DNA of 64,000 nt from Janibacter corallicola NBRC 107790 (lineage in GTDB: Bacteria; Actinomycetota; Actinomycetes; Actinomycetales; Dermatophilaceae). The DNA lies in assembly GCF_001570965.1 (NCBI RefSeq), contig NZ_BCSR01000007.1:1-64000 (forward strand), read 5' to 3'. The translations under genes were made by a program, and so were the position numbers. A model generated the notes under the pieces. That model was not told where the DNA came from. It saw only the letters and a list, made by a program, of their open reading frames with translations, and ran no database searches. Positions 43,026 through 52,399 of this stretch are shown here, in pieces; position 1 is the first letter of the stretch; each line of letters opens with the position of its first letter.

Positions 43026-44750
43026 ATGCCCACAATCGCGGACAACGTCATCGCCACCCTGCGGGCCAACGGGATCAGCCACGCCTACGGGGTGCCCGGC
43101 GACTCGCTCAACGGCTTCACCGAGGCGATGCGTCGGGACGGGAACTTCGGCTGGACGTTGGTCCGTCACGAGGAGTCCGCCGCCTTCGCAGCCGGCGCGG
43201 AGGCGGAGCTGACCGGCCAGATGACCGTCTGCCTGGGCAGCTGCGGCCCGGGGAACCTGCACCTGATCAACGGTCTCTTCGACGCCCAGCGCTCCCGGGT
43301 ACCGGTGCTCGCGATCGCCGCGCAGATCCCGAGCGCGGAGATCGGCAGCGGATACTTCCAGGAGACCCACCCGCAGAACCTCTTCCAGGAGTGCAGCGTC
43401 TACTGCGAGATGGTCTCCTCCGCCGACCAGATGCCGCGGATGCTGCAGACCGCGATGCGGGCGGCCATCCAGCAGCGTGGCGTGGCGGTGCTCGTCGTCC
43501 CCGGTGACGTCGCCCAGGCCGAGGCGGTCGACAACCGGGTCACCGTCATCGAGCGGGCGCGGGCCCGGACGCTTCCCGAGGCCGACCAGCTGCAGGCGGC
43601 CGCCGACCTGCTCAACGGGTCCAAGCGCACCACCATGCTCGTCGGCGTCGGCGCCGAGGGGGCCAAGGAGGCGGTCCTCGAACTGGCCGACACCCTCGCC
43701 GCGCCGGTGGTGCACTCGCTGCGGGGCAAGCAGCACGTGGAGGGGGACAACCCGTTCGACGTCGGGCTGACCGGGCTGCTCGGCTTCGCCTCCGGGTACC
43801 GGGCGATGGAGAAGGCCGACACGATCCTCATGCTCGGCACGGACTTCCCCTACCGGCAGTTCTACCCCGAGCACGCGAGGATCATCCAGGTCGACCTGCG
43901 CGGGGAGCAGCTGGGCAAACGCACCCCGCTCGACCTGGGGCTCGTCGGGGACGTGCGCGAGACCGTGGGCGCACTCCTGCCCATGCTGAAGAGGAACCGG
44001 AGCCGCGGTCACCTCGAGGAGTCGGTCAAGCACTACGTGCGCACCCGCAAGGACCTGGACGACCTGGCGGTGCCCGCCAAGCGGCGCCGGGCCATCCACC
44101 CGCAGTACGTCGCGCGGGTGCTCGACGAGCTCGCCAACGACGATGCCGTCTTCATCCCCGACGTCGGCTCCCCGGTCGTCTACGCCTCCCGCTACCTGGA
44201 GTGCCGCGGCGACCGGCGCATCATCGGCTCCTTCGTGCACGGCTCGATGGCGGGCGCGGTGCCGCAGGCAGTTGGCGCCCAGACCGCCTTCCCGAAGCGC
44301 CAGGTCGTCACCCTCAGCGGCGACGGCGGCCTGACGATGCTCCTGGGCGAGCTGTTGACGGTCAAGCAGCACGACCTGCCGGTGAAGATCGTCGTCTTCA
44401 ACAACTCCTCGCTGAACTTCGTCGAGCTGGAGATGAAGGCTGCGGGCCTGCCGGACTTCGGCACCGGTCTGGACAACCCCGACTTCTCCACCCTCGCGGA
44501 GTCGATGGGCATCAAGGGCTGGCGGGTCACCGAGTCCAAGGACGTGAAGAAGTCGTTGGGCGAGGCTCTGTCGCACGACGGTCCGGCGGTCGTGGACATC
44601 GTCACCGAGCGCCAGGAGCTGACCATCCCGCCGGCGATCTCGGCCGAGCAGATCAAGGGCTTCACCCTCTACGCGCTGCGCACGGTGATGTCCGGGCGCG
44701 GGGACGAGCTGCTCGACCTCTCCCGGGCGAACCTGCGGCAGATCTTCTGA
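43026..44750 (+). CDS. poxB: Pyruvate dehydrogenase (quinone) / pyruvate oxidase, TPP-dependent
   Basis: Peripheral membrane flavoprotein that decarboxylates pyruvate to acetate and passes electrons to quinone. 574 residues of the TPP enzyme fold: HAYGVPGDSLNGF, catalytic Glu in VRHEESAAFAAGAEAELTG, GSCGPGNLHLINGLFDA, and the TPP-Mg motif SGDGGLTMLLGELLTVKQHDLPVKIVVFNNSSLNF (GDG...NN). The C-terminus ends with a helical EQIKGFTLYALRTVMSG stretch as in lipid-activated PoxB. GAGGAGC precedes the ATG. The FAD-binding middle domain could also fit an acetolactate-type relative. Confidence 0.9.
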   Translation: MPTIADNVIATLRANGISHAYGVPGDSLNGFTEAMRRDGNFGWTLVRHEESAAFAAGAEAELTGQMTVCLGSCGPGNLHLINGLFDAQRSRVPVLAIAAQIPSAEIGSGYFQETHPQNLFQECSVYCEMVSSADQMPRMLQTAMRAAIQQRGVAVLVVPGDVAQAEAVDNRVTVIERARARTLPEADQLQAAADLLNGSKRTTMLVGVGAEGAKEAVLELADTLAAPVVHSLRGKQHVEGDNPFDVGLTGLLGFASGYRAMEKADTILMLGTDFPYRQFYPEHARIIQVDLRGEQLGKRTPLDLGLVGDVRETVGALLPMLKRNRSRGHLEESVKHYVRTRKDLDDLAVPAKRRRAIHPQYVARVLDELANDDAVFIPDVGSPVVYASRYLECRGDRRIIGSFVHGSMAGAVPQAVGAQTAFPKRQVVTLSGDGGLTMLLGELLTVKQHDLPVKIVVFNNSSLNFVELEMKAAGLPDFGTGLDNPDFSTLAESMGIKGWRVTESKDVKKSLGEALSHDGPAVVDIVTERQELTIPPAISAEQIKGFTLYALRTVMSGRGDELLDLSRANLRQIF

Positions 44751-44760
44751 AAGGAGCGGC

Positions 44761-45171
44761 ATGACCCGAGACACGGACCTGCCCACCGGGCTGCTCTCCG
44801 GCCTCTTCCTGGCCTCCGGGACGCTGCACCTGGTCCGTCCGCGGACCTTCGAGCCGATCATCCCCGGCCCGCTGCGCGAGCACGATCGCGCCCTGGTCCG
44901 GGCCTCCGGCGTGGCCGAGGTCGCTTGTGGGGCAGGGCTGCTCGTCCCGGCGACCCGACCGCTGGCGGGCGCGAGCAGCGTCGCGCTGCTGGCGGCGGTG
45001 TTCCCCGCGAACGTGCAGATGAGCATCGACGCCGTGCGGCGCGCGCAGCGACGCCGCACCCCGAAGTCCCTCGGACTCCTCGCGGGCACCGTGGCACGCC
45101 TCCCGCTGCAGTGGCCGATGATCCGGACCGCGGCCCGGGCCGCCGGCTGGGGGCGAAGGGGGCCGGCGTGA
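44761..45171 (+). CDS. Small DoxX-like membrane protein
   Basis: 136 residues with about four hydrophobic segments (LLSGLFLASGTLHLV, SGVAEVACGAGLLVPA, ASSVALLAAVFPANVQM, and a weak last one). The pattern resembles DoxX/DUF4267-type small quinone-associated membrane proteins, and its place 10 nt after a quinone-dependent pyruvate oxidase fits that. AAGGAG precedes the ATG. The stop overlaps the sirtuin GTG. Confidence 0.7.
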   Translation: MTRDTDLPTGLLSGLFLASGTLHLVRPRTFEPIIPGPLREHDRALVRASGVAEVACGAGLLVPATRPLAGASSVALLAAVFPANVQMSIDAVRRAQRRRTPKSLGLLAGTVARLPLQWPMIRTAARAAGWGRRGPA

Positions 45172-45941
45172 CCGGGGCGGAGGAGCACCCGCTCCCCGCG
45201 GAGGTGCTCGCCGCGGTGCGGGAGGCCCGGCGCATCCTCGTGCTCACCGGGGCGGGGATGAGCGCGGAGTCAGGGATCGCGACCTTCCGGGACGCGCAGA
45301 CCGGGCTGTGGGAGGAGTTCGACCCCATGCGGCTCGCGACCCCCGAGGCGTGGGCGGAGGACCCGGCCTTCGTCTGGGCCTGGTACGCGTGGCGGATGCA
45401 TCTCGTGCGGGCCGTGGAGCCCAACGCCGGTCACCGGGCGATCGCCGAGCTGGGCCGGCTGCGCGAGGTGAGCATCGCGACGCAGAACGTCGACGACCTG
45501 CACGAGCGCGCCGGCTCGTCGGTGGCCGCGCACGTGCACGGGTCGATCTTCGACCTGCGCTGCAGCGACTGCGGGGCCCCCTTCGTCGGGGAGCCGGAGC
45601 TGCCCGAGGAGCCGGTGGAGCGCCTCGACCCGCCGACCTGCCCCGAGTGCGGTGGTGACGTGCGGCCGGGCGTCGTCTGGTTCGGCGAGATGCTGCCCGA
45701 GGATGCGGTGGCCGCGACCGAGGCGGCGCTCGAGGCGCTGGAGCCGGGCGACGTCTGCCTCGTCGTGGGTACCTCCGGCCTCGTCTTCCCCGCGGCGGGC
45801 TACCCGGCGATGGCCCGGTCCGAGGGGGCCACCGTGATCGAGGTCAACCCCGTCGAGACCGAGATCTCCGACATGTGCCACCACGTCGTCCGGGGGAGCG
45901 CGGCGCAGGTGCTGCCGCGGATCGTCGCGGCGCTGGGCTGA
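45168..45941 (+). CDS. NAD-dependent protein deacylase, SIRT5-like sirtuin
   Basis: Removes acyl groups from protein lysines using NAD. 257 residues: [32 protein letters not shown], the catalytic His in [13 protein letters not shown], zinc-binding CSDC and CPECGG pairs, and [15 protein letters not shown]. The WYAWRM segment gives the Tyr-x-x-Arg pair that marks desuccinylases/demalonylases of the SIRT5 class. GTG at 45168 overlaps the DoxX-like stop. This protein is also called CobB in other bacteria but is unrelated to the cobalamin cobB farther right. Confidence 0.92.
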   Translation: MTGAEEHPLPAEVLAAVREARRILVLTGAGMSAESGIATFRDAQTGLWEEFDPMRLATPEAWAEDPAFVWAWYAWRMHLVRAVEPNAGHRAIAELGRLREVSIATQNVDDLHERAGSSVAAHVHGSIFDLRCSDCGAPFVGEPELPEEPVERLDPPTCPECGGDVRPGVVWFGEMLPEDAVAATEAALEALEPGDVCLVVGTSGLVFPAAGYPAMARSEGATVIEVNPVETEISDMCHHVVRGSAAQVLPRIVAALG

Positions 45942-46045
45942 CACGGGGCCGGGTCCGCTCGCGCACGTCGGTGCCGCGGCTGGGGACCGGCCCGGCAGAT
46001 AGGCTGGGGGCCAGTTCCCCCACCCCCTCCCCAGGAGTCGCCCCC

Positions 46046-47842
46046 GTGGTCACGCGCATGTCCTCCCTCTTCCTCCGTACCCTCCGGGAGGACCCGGCGG
46101 ATGCGGAGCTGCCGGGCCACAAGCTGCTCGTGCGGGCCGGGTACGTGCGCCGGGCCGCCCCCGGCATCTACACCTGGCTGCCGCTCGGCCTGCGGGTGCT
46201 GCGTCGGGTCGAGGCGATCGTGCGGGAGGAGATGGAGGCCATCGGCGGGCAGGAGCTCTCCTTCCCCGCGCTCCTGCCGAAGGAGCCCTACGAGGCGACC
46301 GGCCGGTGGACCGAGTACGGCGACAACCTCTTCCGGCTCGTGGACCGCAAGGAGGTCGACATGCTGCTCGGCCCCACCCACGAGGAGATGTTCTGCCTGA
46401 CGGTCAAGGACATGTACAACTCCTACAAGGAGCTGCCGCTCACCCTCTTCCAGATCCAGAACAAGTACCGCGACGAGGCCCGCCCGCGCGCCGGCATCCT
46501 GCGCGGTCGCGAGTTCATCATGAAGGACAGCTACTCCTTCGACGTCGACGCGGCCGGGCTGGAACGCTCCTACGCCGCCCACCGTGGGGCCTACGTCCGC
46601 ATCTTCGACCGGCTCGGCTTCGAGTACGTCGTCGTCCAGGCCGACTCCGGCGCCATGGGTGGCAGCGCGAGCGAGGAGTTCCTCGCGGTCAGCCCCAATG
46701 GCGAGGACACCTTCGTTCGCGACGGGTCCGGCTACGCGGCCAATGTCGAGGCCGTCGAGGTGCCCCAGGCGCCGCCGGTCGAGGTGACCGCCGGGCCGGC
46801 GCACGTCGAGGACACACCGGACACCCCGACGATCGAGACCCTCGTGGCCGGGCTCAACGCCGACCACCCCCGTACCGACGGCCGGGAGTGGACGGCGGCG
46901 GACACGCTGAAGAACGTGCTCGTCACCCTGGTCCACCCTGCCGACGCGGAGCACCCGCAGGGTCGGCGCGAGCCGCTCGCGATCGGCGTCCCCGGTGACC
47001 GGGAGGTCGACGACAAACGCCTCGAGGCCCAGGTCTCGCCCGCCGAGGTGGTCCCCTTCGAGGAGGCGGACTTCGCCGCCCACCCGAGCCTGGCCAAGGG
47101 CTACATCGGCCCGGGCGTCCTCGGCCTGGAGAACACCTCGGCCATCCGCTACCTCCTCGACCCGTCCATCGCCGAGGGCAGCGCCTGGGTCACCGGCGCG
47201 GACGAGCACGGGCGGCACGTCATCGACCTCGTCCACGGCCGGGACTTCACCGCCGACGGCACGATCCAGGCCGCCGAGATCCGCGAGGGCGACCCGAGCC
47301 CGAGCGGCTCCGGCACCCTCACCCTCGCGCGGGGCATCGAGATGGGCCACATCTTCCAGCTCGGCACGAAGTACGCCGAGGCGCTCGGCCTGCAGGTCCT
47401 CGACGAGAACGGCAAGCTCGCCACCGTCACGATGGGCTCCTACGGCATCGGGGTCACCCGCGCCGTCGGTGTCATCGCCGAGGACAACCACGACGACGCC
47501 GGCCTCGTGTGGCCGCGGGAAGTCGCCCCCTTCGACGTGCACGTGGTGGCGGCGGGCAAGGGCGAGGAGATCTTCGCCGCCGCCGCCGACCTCGCCGGCG
47601 CGCTCGAGGGGCAGGGGCTCGACGTCCTCTACGACGACCGGGCGGGCAAGGTCAGCCCCGGTGTGAAGTTCAAGGACGCCGAGCTCGTCGGTGTCCCGAC
47701 GATCGTCGTGGTCGGCAAGCGCCTCGCCGACGGCGTCGTCGAGATCAAGGACCGCCGCACCGGCGAAAGCCGCGAGGTGGCGGTCGCGGACGCCGCCGCC
47801 GAGGTGCTCGCCGAGGCGGGGGGCGCCGGAGGAACGTCATGA
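46046..47842 (+). CDS. proS: Prolyl-tRNA synthetase (bacterial type)
   Basis: Charges tRNA-Pro. 598 residues from the GTG at 46046, with AGGAG 8 nt upstream; an ATG at 46058 is possible. Class II motif 1 and 2 in [21 protein letters not shown]-like and [25 protein letters not shown] segments, an editing (INS) domain at about residues 220-400 with [12 protein letters not shown] and the [10 protein letters not shown] loop, and motif 3 plus anticodon-binding domain at the end. TAGGCT at 46000-46005 may be the -10 box. The stop overlaps the HAD ATG. Confidence 0.96.
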   Translation: MVTRMSSLFLRTLREDPADAELPGHKLLVRAGYVRRAAPGIYTWLPLGLRVLRRVEAIVREEMEAIGGQELSFPALLPKEPYEATGRWTEYGDNLFRLVDRKEVDMLLGPTHEEMFCLTVKDMYNSYKELPLTLFQIQNKYRDEARPRAGILRGREFIMKDSYSFDVDAAGLERSYAAHRGAYVRIFDRLGFEYVVVQADSGAMGGSASEEFLAVSPNGEDTFVRDGSGYAANVEAVEVPQAPPVEVTAGPAHVEDTPDTPTIETLVAGLNADHPRTDGREWTAADTLKNVLVTLVHPADAEHPQGRREPLAIGVPGDREVDDKRLEAQVSPAEVVPFEEADFAAHPSLAKGYIGPGVLGLENTSAIRYLLDPSIAEGSAWVTGADEHGRHVIDLVHGRDFTADGTIQAAEIREGDPSPSGSGTLTLARGIEMGHIFQLGTKYAEALGLQVLDENGKLATVTMGSYGIGVTRAVGVIAEDNHDDAGLVWPREVAPFDVHVVAAGKGEEIFAAAADLAGALEGQGLDVLYDDRAGKVSPGVKFKDAELVGVPTIVVVGKRLADGVVEIKDRRTGESREVAVADAAAEVLAEAGGAGGTS

Positions 47843-48642
47843 CGGCCGAGGAGATGCGACACCCCCTGACCGTGCACGAGCGCCCGGAGGCGGGCGCGGT
47901 GGAGGCGGTCGTCTTCGACTGGGGCGGAACCCTCACCCCGTGGCACACGATCGACCTCGGTCAGCAGTGGCGGGTCTTCGCCCGTGAGGTGCACGGCATC
48001 CCGCTGGACTCCGCGGACGTGCCGGAGGAGGACCTGCGCCGGGCGTGGCAGCTCGCCGAGCGGATCAACGAGGCCGAGACGAGCGCCTGGCGACGAGGCC
48101 GGGAGGACCAGCGCAGCGCGCACCTGGACGACATCCTGCGCGAGGCCGGGGTCGACCCGCGCGACGACCGGCACCACGTGGCGCTCGCGGCGTACCGGCG
48201 CTTCTGGGAACCACACACCCACACCGATCCCGACGTGCGTCCCCTCTTCGAGGGGCTGCGGTCCCGTCGGCTCAAGGTCGGGGTCCTCTCGAACACGATC
48301 TGGAGCCGGGAGTACCACCGCGAGATCTTCGCGCGGGACGGCGTGCTGGACCTGATCGACGGGGACGTGTACTCGTCCGAGATCCACGTGGTCAAGCCGC
48401 ACGCGAAGGCCTTCGAGACCATCTGCCACGAGCTCGGGGTGGAGCCGACGAATGCCGTCTACGTCGGTGACCGGCTCTTCGAGGACGTCCTCGGGCCGCA
48501 GGAGGTCGGCATGCGCGCTATCTGGGTGCCGCACAGCGACATCCCCACCGAGCAGCAGGTGACGGTGGAGGTCACGCCCGACGCCGTCGCCGAGGAGCTG
48601 CTGGACGTGCTCGACTTCGTCGACGGCTGGCTCGGGCGCTAG
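47839..48642 (+). CDS. HAD-superfamily hydrolase-like protein
   Basis: 267 residues. Motif I is [11 protein letters not shown]: the nucleophile Asp is present but the second Asp (general acid of phosphatases) is Gly. Motif II is GVLSNTIWS, motif III Lys in [10 protein letters not shown] and motif IV in [14 protein letters not shown] helical cap of about 100 residues follows motif I. The Gly variant occurs in a HAD subgroup and may mean weak or non-phosphatase activity. It is coupled to proS (ATGA); its TAG stop shares the CTAG palindrome with the stop of the convergent M50 gene. Confidence 0.88.
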   Translation: MTAEEMRHPLTVHERPEAGAVEAVVFDWGGTLTPWHTIDLGQQWRVFAREVHGIPLDSADVPEEDLRRAWQLAERINEAETSAWRRGREDQRSAHLDDILREAGVDPRDDRHHVALAAYRRFWEPHTHTDPDVRPLFEGLRSRRLKVGVLSNTIWSREYHREIFARDGVLDLIDGDVYSSEIHVVKPHAKAFETICHELGVEPTNAVYVGDRLFEDVLGPQEVGMRAIWVPHSDIPTEQQVTVEVTPDAVAEELLDVLDFVDGWLGR

Positions 48643-49334
48643 AGCAGCGCGAGCACCTCGGCGACGACCAGCCAGCTCGCGGCGGCGAGGACGAGCACGA
48701 ATCCGGCCAGCCACAGCCCCGCCGGGACACCGGTGAGCCGTGCCAGCTCGTCGGGGTCGCTGCCCGGCGAGGGCCGGCTGAGCACCGCGCCGAGGTGGCG
48801 CCAGGCGCCGACGAGCAGGACGACGCCGGCACCGAGCAGGACCTGCTGCTGGAGCGCGTCGTCACGCCACCACCACAGGGCCGCGAGGCCTGCGCCGCTG
48901 GTCAGCACCACGAGTGCGGTCAGCCCCGAGCGGACCCGGACCAGCGACACCAGCAACCCGAGCAGCAGCAGGCCGAGCAGCGGAGCCGCCCAGCCCCTGG
49001 CGCTCACCCACACCGCGAGCGCCCCGAGCAGCGCCGGCGCCGGGTAGCCGGCCCAGGCGGTGGCCACGGCGCCGGGGCCACGGGCAGGGCCGACGGTGAC
49101 GGCGTGCCCCGACATGTCCGAGCGCAGCACGAAGCCGGTGAATCGTCGGCCCGAGAGCACTGCGACGACCGCGTGGCCGAGCTCGTGGACGAGCGTGACG
49201 ACCAGGCGCAGCACTCGCCAGGCCGGCCACCACCCGACGAGCACCGCGGCGAGGGCGAGCACGACGAGGGCCCCGGCGCCGGTGAGGTCGGGCGCGGCGG
49301 CCGGGGCGAGGCGGCGGAGGATCTCCTCGAGCAC
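48639..49334 (-). CDS. M50-like membrane metalloprotease
   Basis: 231-residue integral membrane protein with about six hydrophobic helices. The zinc motif VHELGHAVVAVLSGRRF (His50, Glu51, His54) lies in the second helix; the following RSDMSGHAVT stretch resembles M50B-type peptidases of actinobacteria. A clear third metal ligand was not identified. The GTG at 49334 has a TACCGT -10 hexamer 6 nt upstream and no ribosome-binding site. It is divergent from cobK with about 60 bp between. Confidence 0.82.
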   Translation of the reverse strand: MLEEILRRLAPAAAPDLTGAGALVVLALAAVLVGWWPAWRVLRLVVTLVHELGHAVVAVLSGRRFTGFVLRSDMSGHAVTVGPARGPGAVATAWAGYPAPALLGALAVWVSARGWAAPLLGLLLLGLLVSLVRVRSGLTALVVLTSGAGLAALWWWRDDALQQQVLLGAGVVLLVGAWRHLGAVLSRPSPGSDPDELARLTGVPAGLWLAGFVLVLAAASWLVVAEVLALL

Positions 49335-49340
49335 AGGCTC

Positions 49341-49346
49341 ACGGTA
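49341..49346 (-). promoter_or_regulatory. Leaderless -10 box of the M50 gene
   Basis: TACCGT on the minus strand, 6 nt before the GTG at 49334. Same hexamer as for gabD. No Shine-Dalgarno sequence. Confidence 0.62.
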
Positions 49347-49397
49347 GAGGGAGGTGGTGCGGGCCGGCCGCGGGGGCATGACAGGCTGACAGTCGTC

Positions 49398-50141
49398 ATG
49401 ACCCACGTCCTCATCCTCGGCGGCACCGCCGAAGCCCGCGACCTCGCCGCCCACCTCGTGGCGCAGGGGGTCCCCGTCACCTCCTCCCTCGCGGGCCGCG
49501 TCTCCCGGCCCCGGCTGCCGGAGGGTCCGGTGCGGGTGGGCGGCTTCGGGGGCGTCGGCGGGCTCGCCGCCTGGCTGACGGAGCACGACGTGACCGCTGT
49601 GGTCGACGCGACGCACCCCTTCGCCGGGACGATGGGCAACCATGCGGCGCAAGCCTGCTCGCGGTTGGGACTGCCGCTGTTGCGGTTGGCCAGGCCCGGG
49701 TGGCAGGACCACCCGGACGCCGGGGACTGGACCTGGGTCACGGACCACGTGGCCGCCCGGGACGTGGCGGACGCGCTCGGGGGGACCCCCTTCGTCACGA
49801 CGGGTCGGCAGACCCTGCACCACCACACCGGTGCGTGGGCCGGGCGCGAGGTGGTCGTGCGGCTCGTCGAGCCGCCCGCGGATCCGCTGCCCGCGGCCTG
49901 GACCGTGCTGCGTTCCCGGGGGCCCTACGACGTGGCCGGCGAACGTGAGCTGATGCGCACCCACGGGATCGGCGTGCTGCTCACCAAGGACTCCGGTGGT
50001 CGATACACCGAGGCCAAGCTCGCTGCGGCCCGCGACCTCGGCGTCCCCGTGGTGGTCGTCTCCCGTCCGCCCCGGCCCGAGGGCGTCACCGCGGTCGAGG
50101 ACGCGACCGCTGCGGCGGCCTGGGTCGCCTCCCTCGGGTGA
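49398..50141 (+). CDS. cobK: Precorrin-6A reductase
   Basis: NADPH-dependent reductase of the corrin ring pathway. 247 residues: VLILGGTAEARDLAAHLV start motif, VDATHPFAGTMGNHAAQAC, FVTTGRQTLHH, VLRSRGPYDVAGE and LLTKDSGGRYTEAKLAAARDLGVPVVVVSRP in two motifs. The ATG at 49398 has no strong ribosome-binding site; CAGGCT and GACAGT hexamers lie just upstream. It is transcribed rightward, apart from the leftward cob operon, and its last 56 nt overlap the end of cobD. Confidence 0.94.
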   Translation: MTHVLILGGTAEARDLAAHLVAQGVPVTSSLAGRVSRPRLPEGPVRVGGFGGVGGLAAWLTEHDVTAVVDATHPFAGTMGNHAAQACSRLGLPLLRLARPGWQDHPDAGDWTWVTDHVAARDVADALGGTPFVTTGRQTLHHHTGAWAGREVVVRLVEPPADPLPAAWTVLRSRGPYDVAGERELMRTHGIGVLLTKDSGGRYTEAKLAAARDLGVPVVVVSRPPRPEGVTAVEDATAAAAWVASLG

Positions 50142-51066
50142 CGCCGGCGAGGACGCGCAGGCCGACGGCGCCGACCAGCGAGATCGTGCCCACCCGGCGG
50201 GAGAGCGCCACGGCCCGGGGCAGGTCGGCGGACGTGGTCGCGCCGCCGGTGCCCAGCACGGCCCGGTCCTCCGCGCCGCTGGCGTAGACGGTGCGTCCGC
50301 CGAGCCGCAGCCCCAGGGCGGCGGCGAAGCCGGCCTCCACCGGTCCGGCGTTCGGACTCGGGTGACGGCGCCCGTCCCGCCGTGCGGTGCGCACCACCTC
50401 ACCGGCGCGAAGGGGGCGGGCCACCGCCGTCGCGAGCACGGTGACCCGCGCGGGCAGCCAGCCGAGCACGTCGTCGAGCCGGGCGGCCGCCCAGCCGAAG
50501 CGGGCGTAGCGCGCCGAGCGGTGGCCGTGCATCGCATCGAGGGTGTTGACGGCGCGGTGCACCACGACCCCGGTCGGCCCGAGCAGGGCTCCCCAGACGA
50601 GGGTGCCGACGACGGCATCGGAGGTGTTCTCGGCGATCGATTCGACCGCGGCGCGGGCGATGTCGTCGGCGGTGAGGTCGTCGGTGACCCGCCCCACGAG
50701 GTGCGCCACCCTCCGTCGGGCGGCCGCGAGGTCATCGGCGACGAGCAGGTCGTGCACGCCCGTGCCCTCCCGCCGCAGGCTGGTGCCGCCGAGGGCCGCC
50801 CAGGTCAGGGCCGCCGTCGCGACGGCCCGGCCCGCGGGCGGCAGCCGGGAGGCGGCGACGCCGAGACCCAGCACCGGGGCGAGCACGATGGTCTCGGTGA
50901 GGACCCCGGCGGCCCGCGAGTCGCGGTGGGTTCGGGACTCCACGAGGGCCGCCCAGGAACCGAAGAGCGCCACCGGGTGCCCCCGTCGCGGGTCGGCGAG
51001 GACGCGGTCGGCCAGCCAGCCCCCGAGGAGCCCGATCGCCTCCGGGCTGATCGGCGCGGGACTCAC
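50086..51066 (-). CDS. cobD: Adenosylcobinamide-phosphate synthase
   Basis: Membrane enzyme attaching the aminopropanol arm to adenosylcobyric acid. About 326 residues: GLLGGWLADRVLADPRRGHPVALFG, VGRVTDDLTADDIARAAVESIAENTSDAVVGTLVWG (the CbiB family core, in two motifs), RAVNTLDAMHGHRSARYARFGWAAARLDD and SPNAGPVEAGFAAALGLRLGG. GTG at 51066 overlaps the cobU stop. Last gene of the riboswitch operon. Its 3' end runs convergently 56 nt into cobK. Confidence 0.94.
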   Translation of the reverse strand: MSPAPISPEAIGLLGGWLADRVLADPRRGHPVALFGSWAALVESRTHRDSRAAGVLTETIVLAPVLGLGVAASRLPPAGRAVATAALTWAALGGTSLRREGTGVHDLLVADDLAAARRRVAHLVGRVTDDLTADDIARAAVESIAENTSDAVVGTLVWGALLGPTGVVVHRAVNTLDAMHGHRSARYARFGWAAARLDDVLGWLPARVTVLATAVARPLRAGEVVRTARRDGRRHPSPNAGPVEAGFAAALGLRLGGRTVYASGAEDRAVLGTGGATTSADLPRAVALSRRVGTISLVGAVGLRVLAGVTRGRRPRPPQRSRPRPR

Positions 51067-51632
51067 GGTCCGGCCGCCGCCCCGTCGTCCTTGACGGTGA
51101 GCACCTGCCCGGAGACGACGAGCAGCACCCGGTCCGAGGCGGCGGCGATGCGCTGGTTGAGCAGGCCGAGCCGGTCGGCGAAGACGCGCCCCGAGCGGTG
51201 GGCGGGCACGACACCCCAACCGACCTCGTTCGTCACCGCGACGACGTGCGCCGCCTCGCGCCATGCCGCCTCGAGGTCGGCCACCCGGGAGTCCAGCTCC
51301 GGTCCCCAGGTCTGCTCGGGCGCTTCCCAGGCGCCCAGCTGGTCCAGCTGGGCGGTCAGCCAGGTGCCGAGGCAGTCCAACAGCACCGGTCCGGTCGCTG
51401 CGCGCAGCGCCCGCGCCGCATCCGTGCTCTCCACCGTGGACCACGAGGTCGGCCGGCGCTCGCGGTGGCGGGCCACCCGCAGCGCCCAGTCCGCGTCGTC
51501 GCGCTGCGGACCACACGCGAGATAGCTCACGGGGGAGTCGAGCGGCAGGTTCGGGGGCAGCAGCAGGGACTCGGCGTGCCGGGACTTGCCCGAGCGCACG
51601 CCGCCGGTGACGAGGGTCCGCACGGCGCTCAC
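51063..51632 (-). CDS. cobU: Adenosylcobinamide kinase / guanylyltransferase
   Basis: Bifunctional enzyme of nucleotide-loop assembly: phosphorylates adenosylcobinamide, then adds GMP. About 189 residues: P-loop TGGVRSGKSRHAE, YLACGPQRDDADWALRVARHRERRP, LLDCLGTWL, VTNEVGWGVVPAHRSGRVFADRLGLLNQRIA. Start at the GTG at 51632 (GTGA overlap with cobS) or the adjacent GTG at 51635. Confidence 0.94.
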   Translation of the reverse strand: MSAVRTLVTGGVRSGKSRHAESLLLPPNLPLDSPVSYLACGPQRDDADWALRVARHRERRPTSWSTVESTDAARALRAATGPVLLDCLGTWLTAQLDQLGAWEAPEQTWGPELDSRVADLEAAWREAAHVVAVTNEVGWGVVPAHRSGRVFADRLGLLNQRIAAASDRVLLVVSGQVLTVKDDGAAAGP

Positions 51633-52399
51633 CACGCCACCGTCAGGCAGACGAGCGTGACGGTCAGCGCGACCTCGACGGCGGCACCGATGGCGTCACC
51701 GCCCACGCCCCCGAGACCCCGGATCACCTGCCGGCGCAGCCACAGCGCGGCGACGAGGGCGGCGAGCGCGGCGAGGACCGTGACGACGGGGGCGGCGAGG
51801 CCGTGGACGAGGCCGGCCGCTGCCAGGGCGATGGTGAGCGTCATGAAGAGGCAGGTCGCGGCGAAGGGGGGCACCGTCCCCACGAAGGCCGCCCCGAGGC
51901 GCGATCCCTCCGCCGCCGGGGTCCCGTGCGCGCACACGACGGCCGGGACCGCCCGCGAGAGGAGGACCGCCACCGCGAAGAGCAGCCCTCCCGGCCACCC
52001 GTGGCGCAACAGGTCGGCCAGGGCCGCGGCCTGCAGCAGCAGGACGAGCACGAGAGCGATCGCCCCCATCGGGCCGACGTCGCCACGGCGCATGACCTCC
52101 AGCGCGCGGGCCCGACCCGCTGCCGAGGCGCCGAGCCCGTCGACGACGTCGGCGAGACCGTCGAGGTGCATGCCGCGGGACCCGTGCGCCAGGACCACGA
52201 GCGCCAGGCCGGCGGCGACCAGGGGCGGGAGCCGCAGCTCGACGAGTGCGGCGACCAGACCGGCGAGGACGGCCAGCGGCAGCACCGCGACGGGGGCGAG
52301 CAGGAGAGCCGACCGGGCGCTCGCGGGGCTGGTGTCCACGCGGCCGCTGGGGATCCGCGTGAAGGTCCCCACCGCCAGTCGCAGCCCGCTCGTCGTCAT
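51629..52399 (-). CDS. cobS: Adenosylcobinamide-GDP ribazoletransferase (cobalamin synthase)
   Basis: Polytopic membrane enzyme joining adenosylcobinamide-GDP and alpha-ribazole. 256 residues, about seven hydrophobic helices. Family motif SRGMHLDGLADVVDGLGASAAGRARALEVMRRGDVGPMGA (in two parts) carries the metal-binding Asp residues, and GGVGGDAIGAAVE lies near the end. ATG at 52399 overlaps the cobA stop. Confidence 0.94.
   Translation of the reverse strand: MTTSGLRLAVGTFTRIPSGRVDTSPASARSALLLAPVAVLPLAVLAGLVAALVELRLPPLVAAGLALVVLAHGSRGMHLDGLADVVDGLGASAAGRARALEVMRRGDVGPMGAIALVLVLLLQAAALADLLRHGWPGGLLFAVAVLLSRAVPAVVCAHGTPAAEGSRLGAAFVGTVPPFAATCLFMTLTIALAAAGLVHGLAAPVVTVLAALAALVAALWLRRQVIRGLGGVGGDAIGAAVEVALTVTLVCLTVAW

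Noticed and set aside
45168-45941. Sirtuin as a cobalamin gene because of the name CobB
   Set aside because: It has sirtuin NAD-binding and zinc motifs; the cobalamin CobB is the amidotransferase domain at 53145-55634.
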